64,000 nt of DNA from AP-15 sp963812675 (GCA_963812675.1 CAWEWR010000009.1:7116-71115), one strand, 5' to 3'; positions 36,013 to 44,995 are shown, counted from the stretch's first letter. Translations and numbers: made by a program. Notes: generated from the sequence alone by a model not told the origin.

Positions 36013-36159
36013 TGTCGGCTATCTCTGCCGCTTCCGGCCCGAGCCTGAAGGTGGGTTCACGGTCACCTGCCCAAATTGCCTTCGGTGGTTACCTATGGCG
36101 AAACCCTGGAAGAGGCGCAGGCGAAAGGGGTCGGATCGTTTCCTGTGGCACCGGGATGA
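36013..36159 (+). pseudogene. HicB-like antitoxin remnant
   Basis: One frame reads VGYLCRFRPEPEGGFTVTC; a one-base change of frame continues as LPKLPSVVTYGETLEEAQAKG and then a stop at about 36157. The pattern E-PEGGF-VT-P-LP-VVTYGETLEEA is the N-terminal half of HicB antitoxins. The C-terminal DNA-binding part and a hicA gene are not found. A short, decayed toxin-antitoxin fragment. Confidence 0.5.
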
Positions 36160-36313
36160 TCCCAGCCGCCAGTCGGTCGTGCTGGTTGATCGGAACAATC
36201 TCAGCCGGTGCCCGGTTTCTCGATCTTCTCTGAGCAACTGCCCGGTGTTTTGTTGAGGGTGCGGAGCCTGTCGGATGCTTCTTGCGCGGCGGGGGAAGCA
36301 CCACCCCTCCCAA

Positions 36314-36347
36314 CCCTCCCCCATCTAGGGTCCATCAAGGGGGAGGG
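36314..36347. repeat. CCCTCCCCC/GGGGGAGGG palindrome
   Basis: A 9-bp perfect stem (36314-36322 with 36339-36347) around a 16-base loop. It is the same class as the palindrome at 39397-39420. It lies at the 3' end of the DUF559 frame and supplies its last codons. Confidence 0.65.
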
Positions 36348-36686
36348 CTCCAAGGACGCCGTCGGGATTTGCCGGGACCTCGTTGTTCCAAAACCGCAGA
36401 ATGCGATAGCCTTCGTTTTGCAGGAACCCGCTTCGCTCGGTCTCCCGCGGCGACGAGCGATCGTGTTGGCCGCCGTCGATTTCCACGATCAAACGAACCT
36501 CGTGGCACGCAAAGTCGGGCACGCAAATTTGGCAATGTAGCGGCCGATCGGCACCTGGCGGCGGAACTTGTACCCGTTTATTTGATGCGAGCGCAGCATT
36601 TGCCAGAGCCGCCTTTCCGCCTCGGTCATGCTCTCTCGTAAAGTGCGCGCTCGCGCATGTGCGCCCTCGACGGGGTGCTTCTTCAT
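36325..36686 (-). pseudogene. DUF559 (restriction-endonuclease-like) gene, frameshifted
   Basis: The N-terminal part from ATG 36686 reads LRESMTEAERRLWQMLRSHQ and KFRRQVPIGRYIA; the C-terminal part continues in a second frame as DFACHEVRLIVEIDGGQHD, then YRILRFWNNEV. Together they make a complete DUF559 domain with its endonuclease-fold EIDGGQH. The break is caused by a tandem 14-base duplication (GGCACGCAAAGTCG at 36504-36517 and GGCACGCAAATTTG at 36518-36531 on the plus strand). The start overlaps the ygfZ stop by four bases. Confidence 0.8.
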
Positions 36687-37588
36687 TCCTCAACTTGTGC
36701 GGCGGGAAGCATCATCCAGGAGGGTGTGAGCGGGACGAGAGTTGCGTCGCCCGCTGCGAGCGTCTTGCCGTCGTGCGCCGGTTCGATCCGCAACAGCGCC
36801 AGACCGAGCCCGTCGCGGCTCGACCGCATTTCGCCGACCTCGCGACCGTCCGCGGTCACGATCGTTCCCGGCGGCGGGGTCGGGCCTTCGATCGCGACCG
36901 GCATCAGCCGCCGCTTGACCAGCCCGCGATACTTCGTCCGCGCCGTCAACTCCTGGCCGATATAACACCCCTTCTGCCAGTCGACGCCGTTCAGTTCGTC
37001 GAAGCCCGCTTCGAGCAGGATCGATTTCTCCAATACCAGATCGCGGCTGCCGTCGGGGATGCCGAGCGACAGGCGCAGCCGGTCGTAGCTGTCGAAACCG
37101 GTTTCTGAAATGCCGGCATTGCCGAGCAAAACCCGTACCCCCTCGAGCGGCAGAATGGCGCGCGCGCCGAGGGCTGCCAGCCGCGGATCGACGAAGGCGA
37201 TGCCCGAACCGATCGGCCGGGCAGCTCCGGGCTCGTTCGGCAGTCCGAGGGCAGCCGGCGCGTCCCCTCCGAATACTGCCGCGACGCAAAGGCCGGATTG
37301 CTCATCGAGTGTGGCCTTCGCGCGCAGCCGATACATGGACAGCCGCCGCTTCAGATCGCCCAGACGCGCGCCTTCGGTATCGAGCCAGATCAATTCGCCC
37401 GCTTCGACCATCATGAAATCGTGCAGGTATTTGCCCTGGGCGGTGAGAAACGCCGCATAGCGGGCCGCCGTGGGCGAGACCTTGTCGACGTCGTTCGAAA
37501 CGAGCCCCTGCAAAAACGGGCGGCGATCGGGCCCCGAAACGGCGAGAATGCCGCGATCCTCGAGCAACACAAAACGGGCGTCGGCCAT
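36683..37588 (-). CDS. ygfZ: folate-binding protein YgfZ (CAF17-related)
   Basis: A 301-residue GcvT-fold protein that supports iron-sulfur cluster assembly or repair with tetrahydrofolate. The diagnostic KGCYIGQELTARTKYRGLVKRR lies near residues 205-226, after DELNGVDWQ. The start MADARFVLLEDRGILAVSG is typical. Divergent from the glycosyltransferase operon, with 79 bases between. Confidence 0.9.
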   Translation of the reverse strand: MADARFVLLEDRGILAVSGPDRRPFLQGLVSNDVDKVSPTAARYAAFLTAQGKYLHDFMMVEAGELIWLDTEGARLGDLKRRLSMYRLRAKATLDEQSGLCVAAVFGGDAPAALGLPNEPGAARPIGSGIAFVDPRLAALGARAILPLEGVRVLLGNAGISETGFDSYDRLRLSLGIPDGSRDLVLEKSILLEAGFDELNGVDWQKGCYIGQELTARTKYRGLVKRRLMPVAIEGPTPPPGTIVTADGREVGEMRSSRDGLGLALLRIEPAHDGKTLAAGDATLVPLTPSWMMLPAAQVEE

Positions 37589-37667
37589 GGCCGGCTAGAG
37601 TTAGGCCCGGAGCGCTTCCTTGGCAAGCGGCGGAGACCGGCATATAAGGCCCGCCGGACCGGGCGAA

Positions 37668-38627
37668 ATGCACATCCTGTTTGTTACCGCGACGCGGATC
37701 GGCGATGCCGTGTTGTCGACCGGTCTGCTCACCCACCTGATCGAGCGCTACCCGCACGCCCGGCTGACGATTGCGGCAGGGCCGGTCGCGGCTCCGCTGT
37801 TCGAGGCAGTGCCTGGGCTCGAACAAATCGTCGTCGTCGAAAAACGACGCTGGTCGTTGCATTGGCTACCTTTTTACAGCGCGGTTGCGACCCGGCGCTG
37901 GGATCTCGTTGTCGACCTGCGCGGCTCGGCGCTTGCCTGGATGGTGCGCGCCGGGGAGCGCAAGGTCATGGCGAAGGGCGATGCGCGCGAGCATCGCGTT
38001 CGCCAGCTGGCGCGGCTTTTTGATCTCGATCCTCCGCCGAACCCGCACCTGTGGACGGCCTCGCACCACGAACGGATGGCGGGCACTTTGATCTCTCCGG
38101 GCGCCCCGGTGCTGGCGATCGGCCCAGCTGCGAATTGGCCCGCCAAGCAGTGGCGCGCAGAGCGTTTTGCCGAGCTCGGCTCGCGTCTGACTGCCGCGGG
38201 CGGCCCGCTGCCCGGTAGCCGCATCGCGGTGCTGGCCGCAGCTCATGAGCGCGAGCTGGCCGAGCCCCTACTGGCGGCGCTCCCTCCAGGGCGGCGCATC
38301 GATCTCGTCGGCAGCGTCAATCTGTTGACCGCCGCCGCGGTGCTGCGGCGCTGCGCCATGTTCATCGGGAACGATACCGGGCTGATGCACATAGCCGCGG
38401 CCGCGGGGACGCCGACCCTGGGGCTGTTCGGCCCGAGCCCCGTCGCCCAGTACGCGCCATGGGGCCGGCGGACCGCCTGGGTCCGCTCGGCAGACCCACC
38501 GGAAGCGATGTTCGGCCCGGGCTTTGACCACCGCAGCACCGGCACCTTGATGAACGGTTTGTCGGTCGACGCCGCCGAGGCGGCGGCCCGCCGGCTGTGG
38601 CATTCGGTCGAGAGCGCCGCCGCGTGA
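37668..38627 (+). CDS. glycosyltransferase family 9 (heptosyltransferase-like)
   Basis: A 319-residue GT-B enzyme of the ADP-heptose:LPS heptosyltransferase family. The N-terminal LFVTATRIGDAVLSTGLL and VVDLRGSALAW mark the acceptor domain; the C-terminal FIGNDTGLMHIAAAAGTPTLGLFGPS marks the donor site. The ATG at 37668 is the first codon of the domain. First gene of an operon of four glycosyltransferases and an asparagine synthase, each overlapping the next. Likely acts on the inner leaflet in LPS core assembly. Confidence 0.88.
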   Translation: MHILFVTATRIGDAVLSTGLLTHLIERYPHARLTIAAGPVAAPLFEAVPGLEQIVVVEKRRWSLHWLPFYSAVATRRWDLVVDLRGSALAWMVRAGERKVMAKGDAREHRVRQLARLFDLDPPPNPHLWTASHHERMAGTLISPGAPVLAIGPAANWPAKQWRAERFAELGSRLTAAGGPLPGSRIAVLAAAHERELAEPLLAALPPGRRIDLVGSVNLLTAAAVLRRCAMFIGNDTGLMHIAAAAGTPTLGLFGPSPVAQYAPWGRRTAWVRSADPPEAMFGPGFDHRSTGTLMNGLSVDAAEAAARRLWHSVESAAA

Positions 38628-39472
38628 GCGAGCCGCGGCTTTCCGCCCTGGTCGTGGCGCATGACGAGGAACGCCAGCTCGCCGATTGTCTCGCCTGCCT
38701 CGGTTTTGCCGGCGAGACCGTCGTCGTACTCGACCGCTGCGGTGACCGCTCGCGGGAAATCGCGCTCAGCTTCACCGAACGCCTCGTCGAAGGCGCGTGG
38801 CAGCGCGAGGGGCCGCGGCGGCACGCCGGGATCGATGCCTGCCGCGGTGAATGGATCCTCGAAATCGACGCCGACGAGAGGGTGACACCCGACCTTGCCG
38901 CCGAAATCCGGCGAGTCGTCCGAAATTCGCCCGCCGCCTGGCACCTCATCCCGGTGGACAATTATATCGGGGCGCGGCGCGTGCGCTGGGGGTGGGGTGC
39001 TTCCTTCGGCAGATCGGCTCACGCCGCGCTCTATCGCAAGGGCGTCAAACGGTGGGGCGATCAGCGGGTGCACCCGATGGTTTCGTTGGCGGGACAGCAG
39101 GGTGAGACGCTCGCATCGCACCTCGTTCACTATGTCGACCGCGACATCTCCGACATGCTGCGCCGCCTCGACCGCTACACCACAGCCCGCGCGCAGGATC
39201 TCCGGGAGAGCGGCGATATCGGCAGCTACGGTCAAAACTTGCGCCGCATCGTGTCGCGTTTCTGGAAATGCTACGTCGTTCGAAAAGGCTACCGCGAAGG
39301 CCCCTACGGTTTTCTGATCGCGCTCTGCGCCGCGCTCTACCCGATCCTCTCCTATCTCAAGGCCCGGCTCGACCTCTCTGATGCCCCCCTCCCTGACCCT
39401 CCCCCGCAAGCGGGGGAGGGAAGGGTGGGGGCGTGCGGGGAGAGGGAGCCAGTCGGGGCAGATGATGGCTGA
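38624..39472 (+). CDS. glycosyltransferase family 2 (LPS core type)
   Basis: A 282-residue GT-A enzyme of the WaaE/KdtX type. It starts with GTG 38624 inside the stop of the preceding gene (GTGA). ALVVAHDEERQLADCL near residue 8, VVVLDRCGDRS near 33 and the DxD-like EIDADERVTP near 86 are the donor-binding parts; GPYGFLIALCAALYPILSYLK near 225-245 is the C-terminal helix. The last about 35 residues (PLPDPPPQAGEGR...) are encoded by a palindromic repeat, so the natural C-terminus was probably shorter. Confidence 0.88.
   Translation: MSEPRLSALVVAHDEERQLADCLACLGFAGETVVVLDRCGDRSREIALSFTERLVEGAWQREGPRRHAGIDACRGEWILEIDADERVTPDLAAEIRRVVRNSPAAWHLIPVDNYIGARRVRWGWGASFGRSAHAALYRKGVKRWGDQRVHPMVSLAGQQGETLASHLVHYVDRDISDMLRRLDRYTTARAQDLRESGDIGSYGQNLRRIVSRFWKCYVVRKGYREGPYGFLIALCAALYPILSYLKARLDLSDAPLPDPPPQAGEGRVGACGEREPVGADDG
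39397..39420. repeat. GC-rich palindrome inside the GT2 gene end
   Basis: A perfect 10-bp stem CCCTCCCCCG / CGGGGGAGGG with loop CAAG; outer CCCTCCCT and AGGGTGGGG extend it. It is translated as the C-terminal tail of the family 2 glycosyltransferase. Confidence 0.7.
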
Positions 39473-40487
39473 GGTGGTGATGGCCGATGACGGGATCGCC
39501 TTTGACGGGGCGAGCGCGGAGCGGGGGCCGCTCGGCGGGGCGGAGACGGCGTTTGCGGCGCTCGCCGAAGCCTTGGCGCGGCGCGGCCACCGGGTCGCGG
39601 TGCGCAATCGCTGCCGGGCCGCGCGCTGGTACAACGGTGTGCACTGGGCGCCGCTCACGGACGGAACTCCGCCGACCTGCGATCTCTACATCGGTAGCCG
39701 CGGCCACCGCGTCATCGGTCTTGTTCGAAAGGCCGGGCGCCGGCTGTTCTGGCTGCACAATCCTGCAGGTTATCTGAAAAAGCCACGCAATCTGTGGCGG
39801 CTCGCCCGGTACCGCCCGATCCTGATTACGACGGGAGCCTACCATGCGACCACGGTGCCGGACTGGCTGCCCTGCGGCGGGCGCGAGACCATACCCTATG
39901 GCGTGCTCGACCGCTTCCGCGCGGCCGCGCCGCGCGAGGCGCCGCCGCCGCGGGCAATTTTTACCTCGAACCCGCTGCGGGGGCTCGACTGGCTGCTCGA
40001 CCTCTGGGTTGCGCGAATCGCGCCGGCGGTGCCTCAGGCGGAGCTGCACATCTATGCCGGAGAGACGGTCTACGGCTCGACCCGAGCGCCGCGGATTGAG
40101 GCGGTTCTGGCGCGGGCCGGCAGCCTCGCCGCTCACGGGATACGCCGGTTCGCGCCGATCGGCCGCGCACAATTGGCGGCCGCGCTGTCCGGCGCCAGGG
40201 TCATGCTCTATCGCGGCGATCCCGGGGAGACGTTCTGCCTCGCGCTTGCCGAGGCGCAGGCAATGGGGGTGCCGGCGATCGTGCAGCCCCTGGGCTCGGC
40301 CCCCGAACGGATCATCGACGGTACCACGGGTCGGGTTGCCGAGGATGACGACGCATTTGCGATGGCGGCGATCGCGGCGCTGCGCGACGACGCCTTGTGG
40401 CGGCAGTGGCACCTCGCCGCTCTCGCCACTCAGAGCGGATCGAGCTGGGATGCCGTCGCGGGCAGGTTCGAAGCGCTGATGAAATGA
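39462..40487 (+). CDS. glycosyltransferase (GT-B, group 1-like)
   Basis: A 341-residue GT-B protein. GGAETAFAALAEALARRGH near residues 26-44 is a typical acceptor-domain loop; the donor domain has ETFCLALAEAQAMGVPAIVQPLGSAPERI near 255-285, the E-x7-E type motif of GT1/GT4 enzymes. The start could be ATG 39462, 39465 or 39480; the last has GAGG close by. It overlaps the preceding gene's 3' end, which is extended by repeat sequence, and its stop overlaps the next start. Confidence 0.82.
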   Translation: MMAEVVMADDGIAFDGASAERGPLGGAETAFAALAEALARRGHRVAVRNRCRAARWYNGVHWAPLTDGTPPTCDLYIGSRGHRVIGLVRKAGRRLFWLHNPAGYLKKPRNLWRLARYRPILITTGAYHATTVPDWLPCGGRETIPYGVLDRFRAAAPREAPPPRAIFTSNPLRGLDWLLDLWVARIAPAVPQAELHIYAGETVYGSTRAPRIEAVLARAGSLAAHGIRRFAPIGRAQLAAALSGARVMLYRGDPGETFCLALAEAQAMGVPAIVQPLGSAPERIIDGTTGRVAEDDDAFAMAAIAALRDDALWRQWHLAALATQSGSSWDAVAGRFEALMK

Positions 40488-41536
40488 CCCGGCGGGTGCT
40501 GCAGGCGATCGCCGGTGCGGCGCATGGCGGAGCGGAGACCTTTTTTACTCGGCTCGCCATGGCGCTGCAGCGCGCCGGGGAGCCGCAACGGGTGCTGATC
40601 CGCCGCAACTCGAGGCGAGCGAAGGACCTGCGCGCCGCCGGTGTCGCAGTCGGCGAACTCGCCTTCGGCGGCATCTTCGACCTGGCGACGCGCGTCGCCT
40701 TCGAGCGCGAGATCGCCGCCTGGCGCCCCGATATCGTTCTGACCTGGATGAGCCGCGCCACGCGGCTGTGCCCGCGCGGCGACTTTGTGCATGTCGCCCG
40801 CCTCGGCGGTTATTACGATCTGAAATATTATCGCCGCTGCGATCATCTGATCGGAAACACCCACGCCATTGTCGATTATGCGATTGCCAAGGGCTGGCCG
40901 CGCGAACGGATCGTTTACCTGCCTAATTTTGTTCCCGATTCGTCCATGGCAGACCGCATCCCGGCCTGTGGGTGGGCGCCACTGGCGTTGGCCCTCGGCC
41001 GGCTTCACCCGAACAAGGGGTTCGAGCTGTTGCTCGAGGCTCTCGCCGCGACCCGGGAGGTCACCCTCTGGATTGCTGGGGACGGCCCGCTGCGGCCACG
41101 CCTCGAACGCCTCGCCACCCAGCTGGGGATCATCGGCCGGGTCCGCTTCCTCGGCTGGCGCGAGGACGTGCCGCGCTTGTTGGCGGCTGCCGATCTTCTC
41201 GTCTGTCCGTCCCTGCACGAGCCGCTCGGCAATGTCGTGATCGAAGCCTGGTCCGCCGGATTGCCCGTCGTCGCCACGGCAAGCGACGGGCCGGCCGCTC
41301 TGATCGATGATGGCGAAAGTGGCATCCTGGTGCCGCTCCCCGGAAGTCGCGGCGGCGGCCCGCAAGCGCTCGCCGATGCGATCGAGCGGGTTTGCGCGGA
41401 TCCCACGCTGCGTGCGAGACTGGGACAAGCGGGGCGCCGGGCCTACGAAGCCGAGTTCACCGAGCCGATCGTCGTCGCCGGTTACCGCAGTTTCTTCGAT
41501 CAAGTGACACACCGATGTGCGGGATCGCCGGGCTGA
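40484..41536 (+). CDS. glycosyltransferase family 4
   Basis: A 350-residue GT4 enzyme from ATG 40484, which overlaps the preceding stop by four bases. AIAGAAHGGAETFFTRLA near residue 8 and ALALGRLHPNKGFELLLEAL near 170 precede the donor motif CPSLHEPLGNVVIEAWSAGLPVVAT near 240-262. Its 3' end overlaps the asparagine synthase start by 22 bases. Probably adds a sugar during surface glycan assembly. Confidence 0.9.
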   Translation: MTRRVLQAIAGAAHGGAETFFTRLAMALQRAGEPQRVLIRRNSRRAKDLRAAGVAVGELAFGGIFDLATRVAFEREIAAWRPDIVLTWMSRATRLCPRGDFVHVARLGGYYDLKYYRRCDHLIGNTHAIVDYAIAKGWPRERIVYLPNFVPDSSMADRIPACGWAPLALALGRLHPNKGFELLLEALAATREVTLWIAGDGPLRPRLERLATQLGIIGRVRFLGWREDVPRLLAAADLLVCPSLHEPLGNVVIEAWSAGLPVVATASDGPAALIDDGESGILVPLPGSRGGGPQALADAIERVCADPTLRARLGQAGRRAYEAEFTEPIVVAGYRSFFDQVTHRCAGSPG

Positions 41537-43293
41537 TGACATATGACGGCGCGGCCCCGCCGCCGGCGCCGCTGCGTGCCATGGGAGAGGCGCTGCGCCA
41601 CCGGGGTCCGGATGGGGATGGCCGATACCGATCGGCCGACGTCGGGATGGTCCAGACCCGGCTCGCCATCATCGATCTTGCGACCGGCGACCAACCTCTC
41701 TACGAACCCAGTGGCGCGGCGCTGATCGCCAATGGCGAGATCTACAACTACCTCGAACTGCGCTCCGATCTCGGCAGCGCCCGCTCGGCGGCTTTGTCGA
41801 CGCAGTCGGATTGCGAGCTGCCGCTGCATCTGTATCGGCTATACGGGCTCGACTTCACCGCGCATCTGCGGGGCATGTACGCAATTGCGCTGCACGACCC
41901 GTCAGCCGGCCATCTGATCCTCGCCCGCGATCCGTTCGGCATCAAGCCCCTCTATTACGCCGAAACGCCGCGCGCCTTCGCTTTCGCCTCGGAGCCGGGC
42001 GCCTTGATCGAGGCCGGAATCGTCGCCCCGCAGCTCGTTCGGCCGGCACGCAACGAGCTGGTGCAGATGCAGTTTACCACAGGCCGCGAGACGATCTTCG
42101 CCGGGATCAATCGGGTGCTCCCGGGAGAGATGGTGGTGGTACGCCGGGGGCGCATCGTCGAGCGCCGGCAGAACGCGGCGCTGCCCGACGGCGGGCCGTT
42201 GCAGCTCGGCGAGGCAGAGGCGATTGCCCGGTTGGATGCGGCTCTTTTGGAAAGCGTCCGTCTGCACCAGCGCTCGGACGTACCGTTCGGTGTATTTCTC
42301 TCGGGCGGCATCGATTCGACGGCGGTGCTCATGATGATGGCGCGGCTCGCCGAGCGCCCGGTCAAAGCGTTCACCGTCGGATTTGCCAGGAGCGAGGTCG
42401 CGGACGAGCGTCCAGCCGCGCGCGCCGCCGCTGCTTCGGTCGGGGCGGAGCACATCGAACTCGTGTTTGATGAAGCTGATTTCTGGAAGCTGCTGCCCGA
42501 GGTCGTCTCGGCGGTCGACGACCCGACCGCCGATTATGCGATCCTACCGACCTGGGCTTTGGCTCGCGCGGCGCGTGAAACCGGCCTCAAGGTGATTCTT
42601 ACCGGCGAGGGCGGCGACGAGCTTTTCGCCGGTTATGGACGTTATCGCAACGCGATGCGCCCATGGTGGGCAGGAGGGCGGGCGCCGCGGGCGCGCGGCG
42701 TGCTCGACGGGCTCGGGATATTGCGAAGCGAGATCGCCGGCTGGCGCGACGGCATCGCTGCTGCCGAGATCCGCAATGGCGACCGCCGGCGAACTCCGTT
42801 GCAGGTCGCGCAAGCGGTCGACTGCGCCGATTGGCTGCCGAACGATCTGCTGATCAAGCTAGATCGCTGCCTGATGGCGCACGGTACCGAAGGCCGTACG
42901 CCCTACCTCGATACCGAGCTGGCGGCGCTTATTTTTCGCTTGCCGGACGAACTCAAGGTAAGGCGCGGGTTCGGCAAATGGCTGTTGCGCCGCTGGCTCG
43001 CCGATCGGCTGCCCGACATGCAGCCCTTCAGCCGCAAGCGCGGCTTCACGGTTCCGGTGGCGCAGTGGATCGCGCGTCGAGGCGCCGACCTCGGGCCCCT
43101 CGTCGCTCGCTCGAGCGCGGTGCGCGAAATCTGCCGCCCCGATGCGGTGGAAGGCTTGTTCGCCGCGCCCGCCGGCAGGCGGACGGCCCGCGCCGCCTGG
43201 AACCTGCTCTTCTACGCCCTCTGGCATCGCCGACACATCGAGCGCGCCCCATTGCCGCAGGACACGACGGCCGCACTGGCCGATTGCGCCTGA
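41515..43293 (+). CDS. asnB: glutamine-hydrolysing asparagine synthase
   Basis: A 592-residue two-domain amidotransferase. The N-terminal nucleophile hydrolase domain starts MCGIAGL with Cys2, then HRGPDGDG and GEIYNYLELR near 72; the synthase domain has the ATP pyrophosphatase loop SGGIDSTAVLMM near 262 and TGEGGDELFAGYGRY near 362. Length and motifs match AsnB. Because it closes a glycosyltransferase operon, it may amidate a sugar acid in a surface glycan rather than make free asparagine; that is inference from context. Convergent with a porin gene four bases away. Confidence 0.9.
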   Translation: MCGIAGLMTYDGAAPPPAPLRAMGEALRHRGPDGDGRYRSADVGMVQTRLAIIDLATGDQPLYEPSGAALIANGEIYNYLELRSDLGSARSAALSTQSDCELPLHLYRLYGLDFTAHLRGMYAIALHDPSAGHLILARDPFGIKPLYYAETPRAFAFASEPGALIEAGIVAPQLVRPARNELVQMQFTTGRETIFAGINRVLPGEMVVVRRGRIVERRQNAALPDGGPLQLGEAEAIARLDAALLESVRLHQRSDVPFGVFLSGGIDSTAVLMMMARLAERPVKAFTVGFARSEVADERPAARAAAASVGAEHIELVFDEADFWKLLPEVVSAVDDPTADYAILPTWALARAARETGLKVILTGEGGDELFAGYGRYRNAMRPWWAGGRAPRARGVLDGLGILRSEIAGWRDGIAAAEIRNGDRRRTPLQVAQAVDCADWLPNDLLIKLDRCLMAHGTEGRTPYLDTELAALIFRLPDELKVRRGFGKWLLRRWLADRLPDMQPFSRKRGFTVPVAQWIARRGADLGPLVARSSAVREICRPDAVEGLFAAPAGRRTARAAWNLLFYALWHRRHIERAPLPQDTTAALADCA

Positions 43294-43297
43294 CCGC

Positions 43298-44551
43298 TCA
43301 GAACAGAACGCCGGCTTCGAACAGGAAGCGCGTCTGCGTCGTATTGCCGAAGGTCGGGCCGAGCGCGAAGCCCGGCGTCGTGTTGTTGGTTCCAACATGG
43401 GAGAACTCGGCGCGCGCGAAGTAGATCTTGTATTGGTAGGTCGGAGTCAGAGTGATCGACCACGCGCTGCTGCCGGGACCATAAATCAGGCTGGGTGCGC
43501 CGTTCGCCAGACTGCCCGTGCTCGAGATATACTCGAACCGAAGCGGCACACTGAAGCCCGGCAACGGCGACTCGTCGGGGAAAGAATAATTCACCAGTAT
43601 CGCCCCGCCATAGGTCGATGCCGAGGAACGGGTGTTGATCGGCGGCGACGAGTTCCCTGGCACGTTTGTGTACTGAAAGTACGGGGTGATTGTCCATGGC
43701 GCAGAGTTGTAGGTATAGATAACGTTCAGGATCGTTTCGTTGTTCTGAAACAAAGGGGTCGCGGTTGTCAAATTGAACGGCGTCGTAGTAGTCACTTTAG
43801 TGCTATGCGCATAGTTGCCGCCGGCAGCGATAGTGAAGCTGTTCTCTTTGTTGAGTGTGTAGGCGAGGGACCCCGTGAGCCAAGTAAACTGATTCGAATA
43901 AAAGCCATCATTCCATGAAAAAGAGAAGGCGATGGGGTCTGCGGTATAGTTCAGCTGGGCGCCGCGGCTGATGGCAGGTTCCTGGTTCCACAAGAGGCCG
44001 CGCTCGATGTTCATGTTTTGAAAGGTGAACGTATACTCAGCCCCGATCAGGGTCGGCAGCTTGCCGCCCTGGATTGAGAAGGTGTCGTTTGGCGCGAGCT
44101 TCAAGTTCGCAAGCGGTAACGCGGAGAAGAAATCGCCGGTGGCCTTCGGGGTGTTGAAATAAGGAGCGCCGAGCGCTGGTATCGTATAGGCTCCAGCCTG
44201 TACGTAGTATTGCAAAAATCCGTCGGTCTTTTGAAAGATGAACTGGCCGTTGGACAGACTTCCCCACGAGTTCTGGTCTCCGGGAAACCGGTTGTTCTGC
44301 CATAGCCCGAGACCGCTGACGATCCCGGTCAGATAGACCGGGCCGAGCGGTCCGGCGTCGAAACTAATCGGATTGGGGTTTCCCGCGAGAGGGCCGGTCA
44401 GAGGCGGTGTCGTCAGCGCCGTCGGGGCCGCTGGCTTTTCTTCTGCCGCGGGCTGCTCGGCGCTCTCCTCGGCCCAAGCTGAACCAATACCGCCGAGCAA
44501 CACTGAAACCAAGGCGATACTCACGACGAAGCTGTTGTTGATATTCTTCAT
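43298..44551 (-). CDS. outer-membrane porin-like beta-barrel (PF07642-like)
   Basis: A 417-residue exported barrel. The signal peptide ends after Gly-Ser-Ala-Trp-Ala (about residue 27); an acidic Ala/Pro linker follows, then alternating-strand sequence rich in Asn, Thr, Tyr and aromatic girdles, ending in FLFEAGVLF with a C-terminal Phe as needed for BAM recognition. The opening (VYLTGIVSGLGLWQNN) and FNTPKATGDFFSALPLANLKLAP resemble the BBP2-type outer-membrane family. ATG 44551 has AAAGG upstream. Substrate unknown. Base composition is less GC-rich than its neighbours. Confidence 0.8.
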   Translation of the reverse strand: MKNINNSFVVSIALVSVLLGGIGSAWAEESAEQPAAEEKPAAPTALTTPPLTGPLAGNPNPISFDAGPLGPVYLTGIVSGLGLWQNNRFPGDQNSWGSLSNGQFIFQKTDGFLQYYVQAGAYTIPALGAPYFNTPKATGDFFSALPLANLKLAPNDTFSIQGGKLPTLIGAEYTFTFQNMNIERGLLWNQEPAISRGAQLNYTADPIAFSFSWNDGFYSNQFTWLTGSLAYTLNKENSFTIAAGGNYAHSTKVTTTTPFNLTTATPLFQNNETILNVIYTYNSAPWTITPYFQYTNVPGNSSPPINTRSSASTYGGAILVNYSFPDESPLPGFSVPLRFEYISSTGSLANGAPSLIYGPGSSAWSITLTPTYQYKIYFARAEFSHVGTNNTTPGFALGPTFGNTTQTRFLFEAGVLF

Positions 44552-44965
44552 ATCTAGGCCTTTCGAATCCTTAACTTCGCGCTGGTCAGACGACCTCACC
44601 CTGCGGTTCTCCTATCGAGCCGTTGCCATCCCTTCCCCCCGCTGGCTTACGGCTAGCAAGCGCCATACCATCTCCCGGATGGCGCCTCGGATCGCGTGGT
44701 AAACCGCTTAGTTGTGCAGCGACCGGCCAATTCCCGTATTTCCCCCGATCGCCGCGTGAGGTCAATGTTCGTTCGCCGCCTTCGCAATATTGACCAATTT
44801 CTAGGCAGCCCAGGGTATTTCGGGCGCAGAAATCGACACAAATACCCGGTCGGAGAGCCCGCTACCCGTTCGCTTGAGCCAATAAATCGCGAATCGGATT
44901 GCAGCCAGCGAAATGGTGCCGAGTCGGGGATCGGCTGTTTACGACGACCTGCCTTCGGCGCGCGC
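44552..44965. other. porin upstream region
   Basis: About 410 bases between the porin start and the terminator of the RTX-type gene. It must carry the porin promoter on the minus strand. Short frames cross it, but no gene is supported. Confidence 0.35.
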
Positions 44966-44966
44966 G

Positions 44967-44995
44967 AAAAAACGAGCGCCGCAATGCGGCGCTCG
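44967..44995 (-). terminator. intrinsic terminator of the RTX-type gene
   Basis: On the minus strand CGAGCGCCGC, loop ATT, GCGGCGCTCG is followed by six T. A perfect 10-bp stem plus T-run, 41 bases after the stop codon at 45036: a textbook rho-independent terminator. Confidence 0.85.

Noticed and set aside
38243..39658. Minus-strand frame of 471 codons opposite the glycosyltransferases
   Set aside because: Shadow of GT9 and GT2 genes; contains repeat-derived text but no recognisable motifs.
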